From Mediterraneibacter gnavus ATCC 29149 (GTDB lineage: Bacteria > Bacillota > Clostridia > Lachnospirales > Lachnospiraceae), in the NCBI RefSeq assembly GCF_008121495.1, contig NZ_CP043051.1, positions 2,437,001 through 2,501,000 of the forward strand: a stretch of 64,000 bases of DNA. Reading direction: 5' to 3'. The notes under the pieces are model-generated. The model had not been told where the DNA came from and did no database searches. It worked only from the letters and a program-made list of their open reading frames with translations. This document shows positions 36,948-46,868 of this stretch, one piece after another. The position numbers were made by a program, and so were the translations under genes. How positions within the stretch are numbered: the stretch's first letter is position 1; each line of letters starts with the position of its first letter.

Positions 36948-38297
36948 ATGCAAAAGGCGTGGAAAAAGAAAAGTGCGGTCTATGTACCGTTTGTCGTTCT
37001 GTTTTTAGTCGAATTATGGATACATAAAGGAATTGTCCCTGATTTTGGAGATGATCTCTGGTTTAAAGAGGTTGCCTGTTCAGAGGGATTTTCATTTCTG
37101 ACATGGCTTCATCAGCGCTATATGGAATGGTCCTCCCGTACAGCGATAGAATTGCTTCTTATGATTACAGTAAGAGCGCCGTTATATTTCTGGAGAATCG
37201 TGGATTCCGCTCTGATCACCTGTGTGGCAATATTTTTATCTAAAATGGCAATTCAAAAGACAGAAGACAGTATTTATATTAATACAATCACCAGTATGCT
37301 CGTAGTGACTATTACGTATACGATCTTGAATTCTGCAGGTTGGATTGCAACGACTGTAAACTATATGTGGCCGCTCAGTTTTGGAATTATGGGGCTGTAT
37401 CCGTTGAGGAAATTTTTAGAGCATGAAAAAATCAATGGCTTTGAAATGATTTTTTACAGTGCCTGTCTGCTGATCGGAGCAAACGCAGAACAGATGTCAG
37501 TCGTTATATTGATGGCATATGTGATATTTGATCTCTATTGCTGGTTTAGTACTAAAAAAATCTATAAATACGCAGCCATACAGACCGGATTGAGTGTGCT
37601 GTCTTTAATCTATATTATACTGAGCCCTGGAAATGTCATACGGAAAGAGAAAGAAATTGAAGCATGGTTTCCAGTGTTTGCAGATATGTCACTGTTCAAT
37701 AAAGTGGATTTAGGGATCAGTGCGGTGATCAAGGAGATTTTCCTGCAGGATAATGTATTCTTTTTTATGATGCTGTTTACACTGATGGTTTTAATCTGGC
37801 AGAAATATAAAAAATGGCAGTATCGTGTGTTAGGTGCGATTCCGGCATTTTTTCTGTTATCACTTAGTAAAATGCATGGATATCGTGGTGATGAGAGATT
37901 ACCTTTTAGCTTAGTACAGGAGATGGGAATTTTTGTTGGAGACAGAGTTTATAATTACAAAACATATATTGTAGTAGGAAGTATTATTGGCGTGTGTTGC
38001 TTGATTCTGATTTTGTTTTATTTGTTTGGAAAAAATACATGGACAACGTGGATTCTGATCGGAACATTTGTTATGGGACTGGCAACAAAGGCTGTTATGG
38101 GATTTTCGCCGACAGTATGGGCGTCTGGATACAGAACCGGATGGATCATGAATTTTGCTTTTCTTTTCTGTACTGTGTTTATGCTGAGAGAGTGGGATTT
38201 CAAAAATAAAAACGCAACCTGCCTTCTTATGGGGATTACGGCAGTATGTGGTGTTTCAGGCATGATTATCAATTACTATTCGTGTATGAGTATATAG
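36948..38297 (+). CDS. Polytopic membrane protein, DUF6056-like (possible GT-C glycosyltransferase)
   Basis: 449 residues, about eleven membrane helices. A loop after the first helix holds GDDLWFKE, an acidic site in the position where GT-C enzymes keep their catalytic Asp. I think the family is DUF6056. The frame is open from 36828, but AAGGAG stands right before the ATG at 36948 and the promoter lies between the two, so the later start is correct. A GT-C role using an undecaprenyl-linked sugar made by the GtrB-like enzyme at 24498 is inference. Confidence 0.75.
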   Translation: MQKAWKKKSAVYVPFVVLFLVELWIHKGIVPDFGDDLWFKEVACSEGFSFLTWLHQRYMEWSSRTAIELLLMITVRAPLYFWRIVDSALITCVAIFLSKMAIQKTEDSIYINTITSMLVVTITYTILNSAGWIATTVNYMWPLSFGIMGLYPLRKFLEHEKINGFEMIFYSACLLIGANAEQMSVVILMAYVIFDLYCWFSTKKIYKYAAIQTGLSVLSLIYIILSPGNVIRKEKEIEAWFPVFADMSLFNKVDLGISAVIKEIFLQDNVFFFMMLFTLMVLIWQKYKKWQYRVLGAIPAFFLLSLSKMHGYRGDERLPFSLVQEMGIFVGDRVYNYKTYIVVGSIIGVCCLILILFYLFGKNTWTTWILIGTFVMGLATKAVMGFSPTVWASGYRTGWIMNFAFLFCTVFMLREWDFKNKNATCLLMGITAVCGVSGMIINYYSCMSI

Positions 38298-38306
38298 GAG
38301 GCACAC

Positions 38307-39833
38307 ATGAGAAAAATAATCGATAGCGTATTCCGAAATATTGTAGTTTGGTTTTCACTGATTCTGGTCAGCTTTCTTGCGGTTGTAAGTTTTCTGTTTA
38401 CCAGTGTTTTTGAATGGGATGAGAGCAATCAATATCTTCCGGAAGTTATTCATTATAAAAGTGATATTTTTATAATTACCTTGGCAGTATGTGTTTTTAT
38501 TATATTTTTACTATATCGAACGAAATATTTAGAACGCATTTCACTTATCAGTATGAAAATTTTTTTGATCATAAGTGTGCTGGTATTATCACTTGGATGG
38601 ATTTTTCTGACTCGTCCGGTTCCGGTTGCAGATGATATGATGGTTTCCAACGCCGCAGTGCAGTTTTTGAATAATGATTATTCGATGCTCCAGAAAGGCG
38701 GATATGTATATCAGTATGTACATCAGTTGGGGATTATCTGGCTGTTGGAACAGATATATCGGCTTTTTGGAGCAGGAAATTATCTGGTTTATCAGATGTT
38801 AAACGTATTGACATTGTGTGTTGTATATGGATGTTTGTTGAAGTTGTCAAAAAAAATTTTCAAAACAGAGACGGCAGAGCGAATTACAGTGGTTATATTG
38901 TTTATGTTTTGTGTTCCGATTTTTTATACAACATTTGTATATGGAAATCTGATAGGGCTGGCACTTTCTCTTCTTGGGTTTGTATTCCTTTTGGAACATT
39001 TTGAAAATCGAAAACTCAGATATGCAGTGGCGTTTGTAGTATGCGCTGTACTGGCGGTATTAGTGAAAAGCAATTATCAGGTGGCAATGATTGCTATGGC
39101 AGCAGTACTGTTCGTAGACTGCATGAAATCAAAAAAAGGATGGAATTTACTCTGTATTGTGTTAATGTTCAGTCTAAGCTTTGGAGCACAGGCAGGATTG
39201 GAAAAATATTATTCCGCACGTTCAGGGATAGAGTTGGAGAAAGGAGCATCCAAATTGCTCTGGATCGCAATGGGAATGCAAAAAGGTCCTCTTGCAGAAG
39301 GCTGGTATGACGTGTCTTTGATCGATATGATGAATGAGGCGAGTGAAACAGGGAAAACAGAGGGAGAAGTAGCATTAAACCATATTCAAGAATCTCTGAA
39401 AGGATTTAGTGAAAATAAAAAAGTAGCAGTTGAGTTTTATTATCACAAGATTGTTTCACAATGGAATGAACCGAGTTTTGAGGCATTGTGGATTAGCAAT
39501 CATCAGCCGGATCAGCATCCAGATGGGATTTCAAAAATTGCAGCCTCTTTTTATTATGGAAGAACAGGAAAAATTCTTTATAAATGGTTTGATGTGATTC
39601 ACTTTTTGATTTTGAGTATGGCAGGAATTGGAATATGGAAGAGAAGGAAGCAGATGGAATTAGGAGAATTATTATTATTGACAACAGTTCTTGGTGGATT
39701 TTTCTTTCATATATTGTGGGAAGCAAAATCACAGTATATTTGGACATACTTTATTTTGTTGATTCCGACGGCTGCAGGAGGAATTCGAGAAGTTGGTATA
39801 TGGCTAGATGCAAGAGGGAGAAAACACAGTTAA
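38307..39833 (+). CDS. Polytopic membrane protein, GT-C / family-39-like
   Basis: 508 residues, about twelve membrane helices. After two or three helices comes RPVPVADDMMVSNAA with paired Asp, the usual place of the catalytic acid in protein-mannosyltransferase and ArnT-like enzymes. Sits 9 bp after the previous membrane protein. Probably transfers a sugar to the polysaccharide on the outer face of the membrane. Acceptor and donor are unknown. Confidence 0.75.
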   Translation: MRKIIDSVFRNIVVWFSLILVSFLAVVSFLFTSVFEWDESNQYLPEVIHYKSDIFIITLAVCVFIIFLLYRTKYLERISLISMKIFLIISVLVLSLGWIFLTRPVPVADDMMVSNAAVQFLNNDYSMLQKGGYVYQYVHQLGIIWLLEQIYRLFGAGNYLVYQMLNVLTLCVVYGCLLKLSKKIFKTETAERITVVILFMFCVPIFYTTFVYGNLIGLALSLLGFVFLLEHFENRKLRYAVAFVVCAVLAVLVKSNYQVAMIAMAAVLFVDCMKSKKGWNLLCIVLMFSLSFGAQAGLEKYYSARSGIELEKGASKLLWIAMGMQKGPLAEGWYDVSLIDMMNEASETGKTEGEVALNHIQESLKGFSENKKVAVEFYYHKIVSQWNEPSFEALWISNHQPDQHPDGISKIAASFYYGRTGKILYKWFDVIHFLILSMAGIGIWKRRKQMELGELLLLTTVLGGFFFHILWEAKSQYIWTYFILLIPTAAGGIREVGIWLDARGRKHS

Positions 39834-39912
39834 TGCTGGACAGTATGCATTGAATGATGTATCTTATAAGGAAAAGAACAGAAAATAGATAGACTGCGAA
39901 GGAGGACAATCT

Positions 39913-40761
39913 ATGAGAGCGTTAGTAACAGGAGTAAAAGGTCAGCTTGGACATGATGTCATGAACGAGCTTGCAAAGAGAGGATATGAAGGTGTTGGTG
40001 TAGATGTTGAAGAGATGGACATCACAGATGCAGCAGCAGTAGATTCTGTCATTCGTGAGGCAAAGGTAGACAGCGTTGTTCACTGTGCAGCATGGACGGC
40101 AGTAGATGCAGCGGAAGACAATGAAGAAATGTGCAGAAAAGTCAATGCTGAAGGTACTGAGAATATTGCAAAAGTATGTAAGGCACTTGATATCCCGATG
40201 ATCTATATCAGTACAGATTACGTGTTCGAGGGAGAAGGAACACGTCCGTGGGAGCCGGATGATAACGTAACACAGCCACTGAATATTTACGGACAGACCA
40301 AATATGAGGGAGAACAGGCTGTGGAACGTCTCTTGGACAAATATTATATTGTTCGTATCGCGTGGGTCTTTGGTGTGAATGGAAAGAATTTTATCAAGAC
40401 CATGCTGAATCTGGGAGAGACACATGATACTCTGACAGTTGTGGATGATCAGGTAGGAACTCCGACGTATACTTATGATCTTGCCAGACTGCTTGTGGAT
40501 ATGCTGGAAAAAGATGCTTATGGAAAATATCACGTGACAAATGAAGGGGGATATATCACCTGGTATGAATTTGCAAAAGAGATTTTTGCGCAGGCAGGAA
40601 TGGATGTCAATGTAGTTCCGGTGACAAGCGACAAATTTCCGGCAAAGGCAAAACGCCCTCACAACAGCAGAATGGACAAATCTAAACTGAAGAAAAACGG
40701 CTTCACGCCGCTTCCGACCTGGCAGGATGCCTTGAAAAGATATCTGTCAGAAATACGTTAA
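39913..40761 (+). CDS. rfbD: dTDP-4-dehydrorhamnose reductase
   Basis: Last step to dTDP-L-rhamnose, NAD(P)H-dependent. 282 residues. Seen: VTGVKGQLGHDVM nucleotide-binding start, CAAWTAVDAAEDN, YISTDYVFEG and the catalytic Tyr-Lys in YGQTKYEGE. GAAGGAGG precedes the ATG. Separated from rfbBAC by about 7.7 kb of exporter and transferase genes. Confidence 0.96.
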   Translation: MRALVTGVKGQLGHDVMNELAKRGYEGVGVDVEEMDITDAAAVDSVIREAKVDSVVHCAAWTAVDAAEDNEEMCRKVNAEGTENIAKVCKALDIPMIYISTDYVFEGEGTRPWEPDDNVTQPLNIYGQTKYEGEQAVERLLDKYYIVRIAWVFGVNGKNFIKTMLNLGETHDTLTVVDDQVGTPTYTYDLARLLVDMLEKDAYGKYHVTNEGGYITWYEFAKEIFAQAGMDVNVVPVTSDKFPAKAKRPHNSRMDKSKLKKNGFTPLPTWQDALKRYLSEIR

Positions 40762-40776
40762 GGGGGGAATGGGAGT

Positions 40777-41388
40777 ATGAAGAAAAAATATGTATTGGGA
40801 ATTTTGACAGTGGTTGTGCTGATGTTTGGAATTACAGCCTGTGGAAAAACAACAGAATCAACTCCGGAACAAAATGCAACACAGGAAGAGCAGAAAGAGG
40901 ATCAGGACAATGACACATCTGATCAGGATGTCAATCAGGACGGACAGAATGAACAAGACCAGACACAGCAGGAGCAGACAGAAAACACACAGGATGCAAA
41001 TAATCTGGGAGCAGGAACAATTACTGTGTATGCCCAGAACAAGGATGTATCCGGCTTTGATAAAAAAGAGGTTTCACTTGAGGCAATCACACCGGAAACT
41101 GTCCTTTCTCAGTTGGCAGCAGCCGGAGTTCTTCCATCGGATACCACAGTTCTAAGTTTTACAAAGAAAGAAAAGGATGGAGAACAGGTCATTGATCTGG
41201 ATCTCTCCGAAAAGTTTGGAACTTACATTAAAGAGATGGGATCTTCCGCAGAATATCTGGTGATTGGAAGCATCTGCAACACGTATTTGGATGTTTACCA
41301 TTGTGCAAAAATTCACATTACAGTAAACGGAGAAATGCTTGCCACAGGACACGCGGAGTATCCGGGTTATATGACAAGATTTTCTTAA
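40777..41388 (+). CDS. GerMN-domain lipoprotein
   Basis: 203 residues. Lipoprotein signal with lipobox ITAC (Cys22), a Gln/Asp/Glu-rich linker (about 25-80), then a GerMN domain (about 85-203) ending GSICNTYLDVYHCAKIHITV...GHAEYPGY. GerMN domains occur in the spore-germination protein GerM and in membrane-anchored proteins of non-spore roles. It is 15 bp after rfbD and is closed by a terminator, so it is co-transcribed with the polysaccharide genes. Function here is unknown. Confidence 0.85.
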   Translation: MKKKYVLGILTVVVLMFGITACGKTTESTPEQNATQEEQKEDQDNDTSDQDVNQDGQNEQDQTQQEQTENTQDANNLGAGTITVYAQNKDVSGFDKKEVSLEAITPETVLSQLAAAGVLPSDTTVLSFTKKEKDGEQVIDLDLSEKFGTYIKEMGSSAEYLVIGSICNTYLDVYHCAKIHITVNGEMLATGHAEYPGYMTRFS

Positions 41389-41401
41389 ACAACAAAAGAT
41401 A

Positions 41402-41436
41402 AAAGGCAGGATTTAAGGAATCTTGTCTTTTTTTTC
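41402..41436 (+). terminator. Intrinsic terminator after the GerMN lipoprotein gene
   Basis: AAAAGGCAGGATT pairs with AATCTTGTCTTTT (two G-U pairs) over a short loop; T run to 41436. Confidence 0.75.
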
Positions 41437-41487
41437 TACAGAAGAATATGGTACAATAAGAAAAAATCAGCGGGGAGGTACAGGGGG

Positions 41488-44193
41488 ATGAAAAGAGATG
41501 GAATAAGTATAGAAAACGAAGCATGCAGATCCTATGTAAACATGGAGCAGACCGGCAATATGTGGGAGTTACAGGAACAGGATCCACAGCTTCATGTTTA
41601 TTTTACGGAATCAGTGATGGGCGTTCGTTTATCCTTTTTTCTTTGTATTGAAGGAATAGAAGCTTTGAATGCTGTGCTGTATTATAAAGGAAAAGGCGAG
41701 GTATTTAGTGAAAAACAAGCATACCACTTTCCACTATATTTGAATAGGCATATAGAGAAAGAAATCTATTTTCCTTATCCGGCAGAGGCAGTTCGATTGG
41801 ACTTATCAGATCAAAATGTTGTTGTGAAAATAGAAAAATTGGAAATTGCTTCAGCATCTTCTGAAAATGCTCTGAATGCATTAAAAGAAAATATGGGACA
41901 ACTTGGCAGAAAAGAAAAGATAGCAGTATTGACTCATGATATGAGTAATACAGGAGCACCGCTTTTGGCATATCATATTGCGGAAAAGCTGAAAGAAAAT
42001 GGTCGAGATGTTGTGGTATTGGCTGCGAATCATGGGGATGGATTTTTAGAAGAAAAGTATGCAGAAAAAGAGATTCCTATATTCTATTTGCATGATAATG
42101 CGAGAAATCAGATATCAGTCGGCTGGTGTGGTACAAAAGGAGAGTCAAAAAACTGGGAGGCCGAAGAATATCTGGAGCATTTAATGCAGCTTTTGAGAGA
42201 AGAGGGATTTTGTCGAGTGATTACGAATACTGTTGTGTCAGGGAAGTATGTTCCTCTTTTAAAACAGTATGGATTTTTTATTGTTTCTTTGATACATGAG
42301 ATGAAGACAACGATAGAGTTGTATGGATTTCTATCTCCAGGTGAGTCGATTGCATATTACTCTGACTACATTGTATTTCCCGATTATAGTGTACAGAAGG
42401 GATTTGAGACTCTTTTTCCAGTGATCAGGGGGAAATGTTCGATTCGGCCTCAGGGTGTGTATATGCAGGTTGACGAAGAGGGGGATTCAAGGTTCTCATT
42501 TGAAGAATATGGTTTTTCATTGGATCAAAAAATTGTCATGTGCTCAGGAACGTGTGAATTGAGGAAGGGAACAGATTTATTTGTATCAGCAGCACAGATT
42601 CTTTCTCGAAAAGAAAAAACAGAGGAAGTCCACTTTGTATGGACAGGAAAATTTTCGGATCCGATTTTGGAAGGATGGATTTATAATCAGATTCGTCAAT
42701 CGAACCTAGAAGGAAAAGTTCATTTTATTCCGTTTATTAAAGATAAACAAAAATATCATGAATTGTTGAGACATGCAGATGTATTCTGGCTTACATCAAG
42801 AGAGGATCCATTTCCATCGGTGGTATTGGAGGCAATGAAGTATGAAATTCCGGTAGTAGCATTTAAGAATTCTGGTGGGGTCAATACAATGCTGGACGAA
42901 GGCAGAGGAAATTTGATTTCTGAGTTTGATGTTGAGGAAATGGCGAAAGTGACAAAACAGCTTTTGAGCGAGAGACGGGAAGAAGTGTTGACGGGTGCAA
43001 AAGCATGGATAGAAGATAAACTGAAGTTTGATGACTATATAAGATATCTGGAACAGCTTTTCCAAAATAAAGTGCAGATAGTCCCAGAGATCGATTTATA
43101 TGAAATAATAACTCCAAAGCTACATGAATATTTTCAAGGAGAAGTATCCAGTCAAATCGAAAAAGAACGGATTCATCAAATTCAAATAATGAAAGATTCA
43201 AAAAAATTCAAATTTTCTGATGATAAAATAGTATTTTTTGATATAGCAGACAGGACAAATTATTTTGAAGATAAAATGGTGATGAAAGAAAGTGGAGAGA
43301 TATGTAGAGATTTATTTTTGGACAGACCGCTTATTTGTGTGCCACCATATTATTGTAAAAAAAGTGCAGGAGAACTAACTGGGAGCAGAAAAATTTTATG
43401 TGGTGCAAATGTGCTTTCAAAACAGATGGAAAAATCAGGACAGCTTTTGCTTTTAGAACAATTGATGGAATATCAGGGAATTTATCTTATGGGAGCAGGT
43501 GTGTGTGATTTTACAGAAGGTGATCAGATTAGTGATTATACACAGAATGTACTTCACTTTCTGTTATCTTCCAAAGGAGTTCATGCAGTTCGTGATGAGA
43601 AGACAAGATATTTTCTGGAGCAGATAGGAATTCATAATGTGATACGGACGGGATGTCCGTCTTTATGGAGTCTGACAGCACAGAGATGCAAAAAAATCCC
43701 TAAAGAAAAAGGAAAAGAAGTGTTAGTAGTCTTGGAAGAGAAAAAAGATTGCAGGGAAGAAGACAGCAGAATGTTGAATATGTTAAGGGAAGAGTACGAA
43801 ACAGTGTATATCTGGATCAAAGATAGGAAAAATCTGGATTATCTCCAAAAATTAGGGGATTTAAATAAATATAAATTACTTCCGGGCTCAATATCAACAT
43901 TGAAAAAAATATTTTGTGAGACGGCAGAACTTGACTATATAGGAACAAACATACAGATTGGGATTCAAAGTCTTACCATGCTAAAGAGAAGTCTGATCCT
44001 TTCAGATACAGACTATGCACAGGCGTTGCGTGAAGAAATGCATTTGCCTGTATTAGGACGTAGTATGCAAAAAGAGGTAGAAGCATGGATTACAGCCCCA
44101 TATGAAACCCGTGTTCTTCTCCCGGAAGAAAATATTAAGTATTGGAAATCACAATTTGTAAGAAAATTTGCCAGATGGTATAAGAAAAGATAA
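41488..44193 (+). CDS. Glycosyltransferase (GT4-like) fused to a polysaccharide pyruvyltransferase-like domain
   Basis: 901 residues. Residues 1-140 are unrecognised. Residues about 145-525 form a GT-B fold enzyme: DMSNTGAPLLAYHIAEKL near the start and, in the donor-binding half, GTDLFVSAAQIL, VHFIPFIKD and FWLTSREDPFPSVVLEAM, the retaining GT4 signature. Residues about 555-890 resemble polysaccharide pyruvyltransferases (VHAVRDEKTRYFLEQIG, RTGCPSLWSL). The first half would add a sugar, the second could add a pyruvate ketal or use another donor, since the family fold alone does not prove pyruvylation. GGGAGG lies before the ATG, and TACAAT (41453-41458) is a possible -10. Confidence 0.82.
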   Translation: MKRDGISIENEACRSYVNMEQTGNMWELQEQDPQLHVYFTESVMGVRLSFFLCIEGIEALNAVLYYKGKGEVFSEKQAYHFPLYLNRHIEKEIYFPYPAEAVRLDLSDQNVVVKIEKLEIASASSENALNALKENMGQLGRKEKIAVLTHDMSNTGAPLLAYHIAEKLKENGRDVVVLAANHGDGFLEEKYAEKEIPIFYLHDNARNQISVGWCGTKGESKNWEAEEYLEHLMQLLREEGFCRVITNTVVSGKYVPLLKQYGFFIVSLIHEMKTTIELYGFLSPGESIAYYSDYIVFPDYSVQKGFETLFPVIRGKCSIRPQGVYMQVDEEGDSRFSFEEYGFSLDQKIVMCSGTCELRKGTDLFVSAAQILSRKEKTEEVHFVWTGKFSDPILEGWIYNQIRQSNLEGKVHFIPFIKDKQKYHELLRHADVFWLTSREDPFPSVVLEAMKYEIPVVAFKNSGGVNTMLDEGRGNLISEFDVEEMAKVTKQLLSERREEVLTGAKAWIEDKLKFDDYIRYLEQLFQNKVQIVPEIDLYEIITPKLHEYFQGEVSSQIEKERIHQIQIMKDSKKFKFSDDKIVFFDIADRTNYFEDKMVMKESGEICRDLFLDRPLICVPPYYCKKSAGELTGSRKILCGANVLSKQMEKSGQLLLLEQLMEYQGIYLMGAGVCDFTEGDQISDYTQNVLHFLLSSKGVHAVRDEKTRYFLEQIGIHNVIRTGCPSLWSLTAQRCKKIPKEKGKEVLVVLEEKKDCREEDSRMLNMLREEYETVYIWIKDRKNLDYLQKLGDLNKYKLLPGSISTLKKIFCETAELDYIGTNIQIGIQSLTMLKRSLILSDTDYAQALREEMHLPVLGRSMQKEVEAWITAPYETRVLLPEENIKYWKSQFVRKFARWYKKR

Positions 44194-44194
44194 A

Positions 44195-44233
44195 CAGGAA
44201 GGAAAGAGATGACAGAAGTCTCTTTCCTTCCTG
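44195..44233. terminator. Bidirectional terminator, perfect 15-bp stem
   Basis: CAGGAAGGAAAGAGA (44195-44209) and its exact complement (44219-44233) around a 9-nt loop, followed rightward by TGTTTTC. It sits between two convergent genes, 7 bp from the stop of the leftward one. Confidence 0.75.
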
Positions 44234-44239
44234 TGTTTT

Positions 44240-45220
44240 CTATTTATGCAATAATTTTCTTTTCAGCCAGTCGGCCGCATAACCGAATGTGTGGCGTATC
44301 AGGGCAAATTCGATCCGGATATAGCTGCCTAGATGCTCCATCCGAAACGGAACCTTGCGGCATTTGGACAGACCATGGATTCCTTCTTTGATTCCGTTTT
44401 TGTAATCTGTTCCAAATCCGATTTTGCAGAAAAATAAATATTTCACCAGATATCCCAAAAGTAATGGGATGAAATTCAGGATCAGCTGCAAAAGCGGCAT
44501 ATTTTTGTAATTCAGCCAGACACTGTTGCGGGCGGATAGTTTCACTTTAAAAGTGTTATATTTGGAACCGCTCGTTCCGCTTCCGACGTGGTACACAAGA
44601 GCGGAAGCGCAGAACCGGTTTTTATAGCCGTAGATCATGGCACGGTAACCAACATCGATATCTTCCAGATAGGCAAAATGGCTTTCGTCAAAGAAGCCGA
44701 TTTTATCAAACACGCTTCGTCTGTAGATAGCAGCTCCGGCACAGGCCGTAAATACCGTATCATCTTCGGTGTAATTCGAAACCGGTCGTCCGGCTCCCCG
44801 GCATACCCCCCAGCCCATCAAGGTATAGAGATCTCCTGCGCTGTCGATCAGATCGGGGTGATACATCTGGATCATCTTGCTGCTCACAGAAAAAATCCGG
44901 TCAGAGACCTCGATCGCCCGGATCATCTCTTCGACATAGCGAGAATCCACGGTTGTATCATTGTTTAAAAGAATGACGTACGGGGTATCTGCGTGACGTA
45001 TCCCTTCATTGACCGCACGGCTGAATCCATAGTTAGAATCCAGGGCCAGCACTTCGATATCAGGGTAAGTCTGTTCCATATATTCCAGACTTCCGTCCGT
45101 GGAGGCATTGTCCACGATCAGGATCTTGAAATCCCGGCAAGTCTGTTCATTTAAAGAAGCCAGACAGGGCTCCATAAAATGTTTTCCGTTATAATTGGGA
45201 ATAATGATAGTAACTTTCAT
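44240..45220 (-). CDS. Glycosyltransferase family 2 (rhamnosyltransferase / WbbL-like)
   Basis: 326 residues. Seen: IIPNYNGKHFMEPCLASL, VDNASTDGSLEYM, ILLNNDTTVD (metal site) and AYLEDIDVGYRAM (acceptor/catalytic region), the pattern of rhamnosyl- and related transferases. A hydrophobic segment near residues 255-275 may anchor it to the membrane. GAGGAG precedes the ATG. It is the only leftward gene of the polysaccharide region and is divergent from the sugar phosphotransferase gene. Confidence 0.88.
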   Translation of the reverse strand: MKVTIIIPNYNGKHFMEPCLASLNEQTCRDFKILIVDNASTDGSLEYMEQTYPDIEVLALDSNYGFSRAVNEGIRHADTPYVILLNNDTTVDSRYVEEMIRAIEVSDRIFSVSSKMIQMYHPDLIDSAGDLYTLMGWGVCRGAGRPVSNYTEDDTVFTACAGAAIYRRSVFDKIGFFDESHFAYLEDIDVGYRAMIYGYKNRFCASALVYHVGSGTSGSKYNTFKVKLSARNSVWLNYKNMPLLQLILNFIPLLLGYLVKYLFFCKIGFGTDYKNGIKEGIHGLSKCRKVPFRMEHLGSYIRIEFALIRHTFGYAADWLKRKLLHK

Positions 45221-45370
45221 GTGCTCCTCATTTCTATTACTGCTGTAATTTATTTCGCGAATGTATTATATCAAATTCGGTTCTGTTTTTCTATACAAAC
45301 ATATGTTTATTAAAAATTACGAAAATATTACGGAAAAATGAATAAAATACTGTTAAAATCAAGTTTGTGC

Positions 45371-45399
45371 TTGTCCATTGAAATAAAGTATTGTATTAT
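45371..45399 (+). promoter_or_regulatory. Possible promoter of the sugar phosphotransferase operon
   Basis: TTGTCC (45371-45376), 17-bp spacer, TATTAT (45394-45399). The 226-bp divergent region is very AT-rich and other placements are possible. Confidence 0.4.
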
Positions 45400-45446
45400 A
45401 TCATAGATAATGTGTTTTTATAAGTAAGATAACGGAAGGTCGTATT

Positions 45447-46853
45447 ATGATAAAAGAAAATCAGAAATTATTAAACCGCATTCAGGTTGTGCTGGATGCA
45501 GGAGTGATCATTGTAGCATATGTGCTGTCCTGGTATATCCGTTTTCGGAGCGGATTATTTGACCTGGATCCATGGTATCTGTCACTGAGAGAGTATATGA
45601 AGGTACTGTTCTTTCTGGTGCCGTCCTATTTGATCCTGTATTACGCATTTCAGCTCTACACGCCGAAGCGGGTACAGGGAAGAAGGCTGGAAGCCTGGCA
45701 TGTAGTACAGGCGAATGTGATCGGCCTGATGGGTGTGACCATGGTATTTTTCCTTGCAAAGCTTTCAGACAGATATTCCAGATGGGTAGTATTTATTTTC
45801 TGCTTTGTCAATATTACCATGGAAGTATTCGCCAGAAATATGGTGAGGATGGTTTTGCGCAAGGCGAGAAAGAACGGATATAATCAGAAACATATGATTC
45901 TGGTTGGCTACAGCCGCGCGGCAGAGCAGTATATTGACCGGATTCTTGCAAACCCGGAGTGGGGATATGCCGTGCGGGGAATTCTGGATGACCACCAGCC
46001 GAGAGGAATGGAGTATAAAGGGATCAAGGTGATCGGGAGTATCGACAATCTGCTGGTCATTCTTCCGCAGAATCAGATCGATGAGATTGCGATCACACTG
46101 GGACTGGATGAGTATCACAAGCTGGAATATATTGTAAATATGTGTGAAAAATCAGGTGTGCATACAAAGTTTATTCCGGATTATAACAATATCATTCCGA
46201 CAAAACCATATACAGAAGATATCCAGGGACTTCCAGTGATCAACATCCGTCATGTACCGCTTAATAATGCTTTGAATAAGTTTGTGAAGCGCGCAGTAGA
46301 CATTTTTGGTGCGATCGTTGCGATCATTCTTTTTTCACCTGTGATGCTGGTTGTATCTGTGCTGATCAAGTTGACTGCACCGGGACCGCTGATTTTTAAA
46401 CAGGAGCGGATCGGGCTGCAGAACAAGCCGTTCTACATGTATAAGTTCCGTTCCATGATCGTACAGAAAGAGAGCGAAGAGAAGAAGGGCTGGACGACAA
46501 AAGATGATCCGAGAGTGACTCCGGTAGGAAAATTTATCCGGAAGACCAGCATTGATGAGCTTCCACAGCTATTCAATGTGCTCAAAGGAGATATGAGCCT
46601 GGTTGGTCCGAGGCCGGAGAGACCACTGTTTGTAGAAAAGTTTAAGGAGGAAATCCCAAGATATATGATCAAGCATCAGGTGCGTCCGGGACTGACCGGA
46701 TGGGCACAGGTGAATGGCTATCGTGGAGATACTTCGATCCGGAAGCGGATTGAGTGTGACCTGTATTATATTGAAAACTGGACGTTGGGACTGGATTTTA
46801 AGATTATCCTGCTGACGTTTCTGAAAGGCTTTATCAACAAAAACGCATACTAA
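45447..46853 (+). CDS. Undecaprenyl-phosphate sugar phosphotransferase (WbaP/WcaJ type)
   Basis: 468 residues. Starts polysaccharide synthesis by moving a sugar-1-phosphate onto undecaprenyl phosphate. Seen: four N-terminal membrane helices (within residues 12-125), a Rossmann-like middle part (LVGYSRAAEQYIDR), one more membrane helix (about 280-305) and the catalytic sugar-transferase domain with FKQERIGLQNKPFYMYKFRSM-like core, TSIDELPQLFNVLKGDMS and GPRPERP. The sugar (glucose or galactose are usual) cannot be told. Confidence 0.93.
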   Translation: MIKENQKLLNRIQVVLDAGVIIVAYVLSWYIRFRSGLFDLDPWYLSLREYMKVLFFLVPSYLILYYAFQLYTPKRVQGRRLEAWHVVQANVIGLMGVTMVFFLAKLSDRYSRWVVFIFCFVNITMEVFARNMVRMVLRKARKNGYNQKHMILVGYSRAAEQYIDRILANPEWGYAVRGILDDHQPRGMEYKGIKVIGSIDNLLVILPQNQIDEIAITLGLDEYHKLEYIVNMCEKSGVHTKFIPDYNNIIPTKPYTEDIQGLPVINIRHVPLNNALNKFVKRAVDIFGAIVAIILFSPVMLVVSVLIKLTAPGPLIFKQERIGLQNKPFYMYKFRSMIVQKESEEKKGWTTKDDPRVTPVGKFIRKTSIDELPQLFNVLKGDMSLVGPRPERPLFVEKFKEEIPRYMIKHQVRPGLTGWAQVNGYRGDTSIRKRIECDLYYIENWTLGLDFKIILLTFLKGFINKNAY

Positions 46854-46868
46854 GACGGAGGCGGATCT

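Noticed and set aside
39922..40662. 246-codon open frame on the minus strand
   Set aside because: Antisense to rfbD, no ribosome site; an effect of codon bias.
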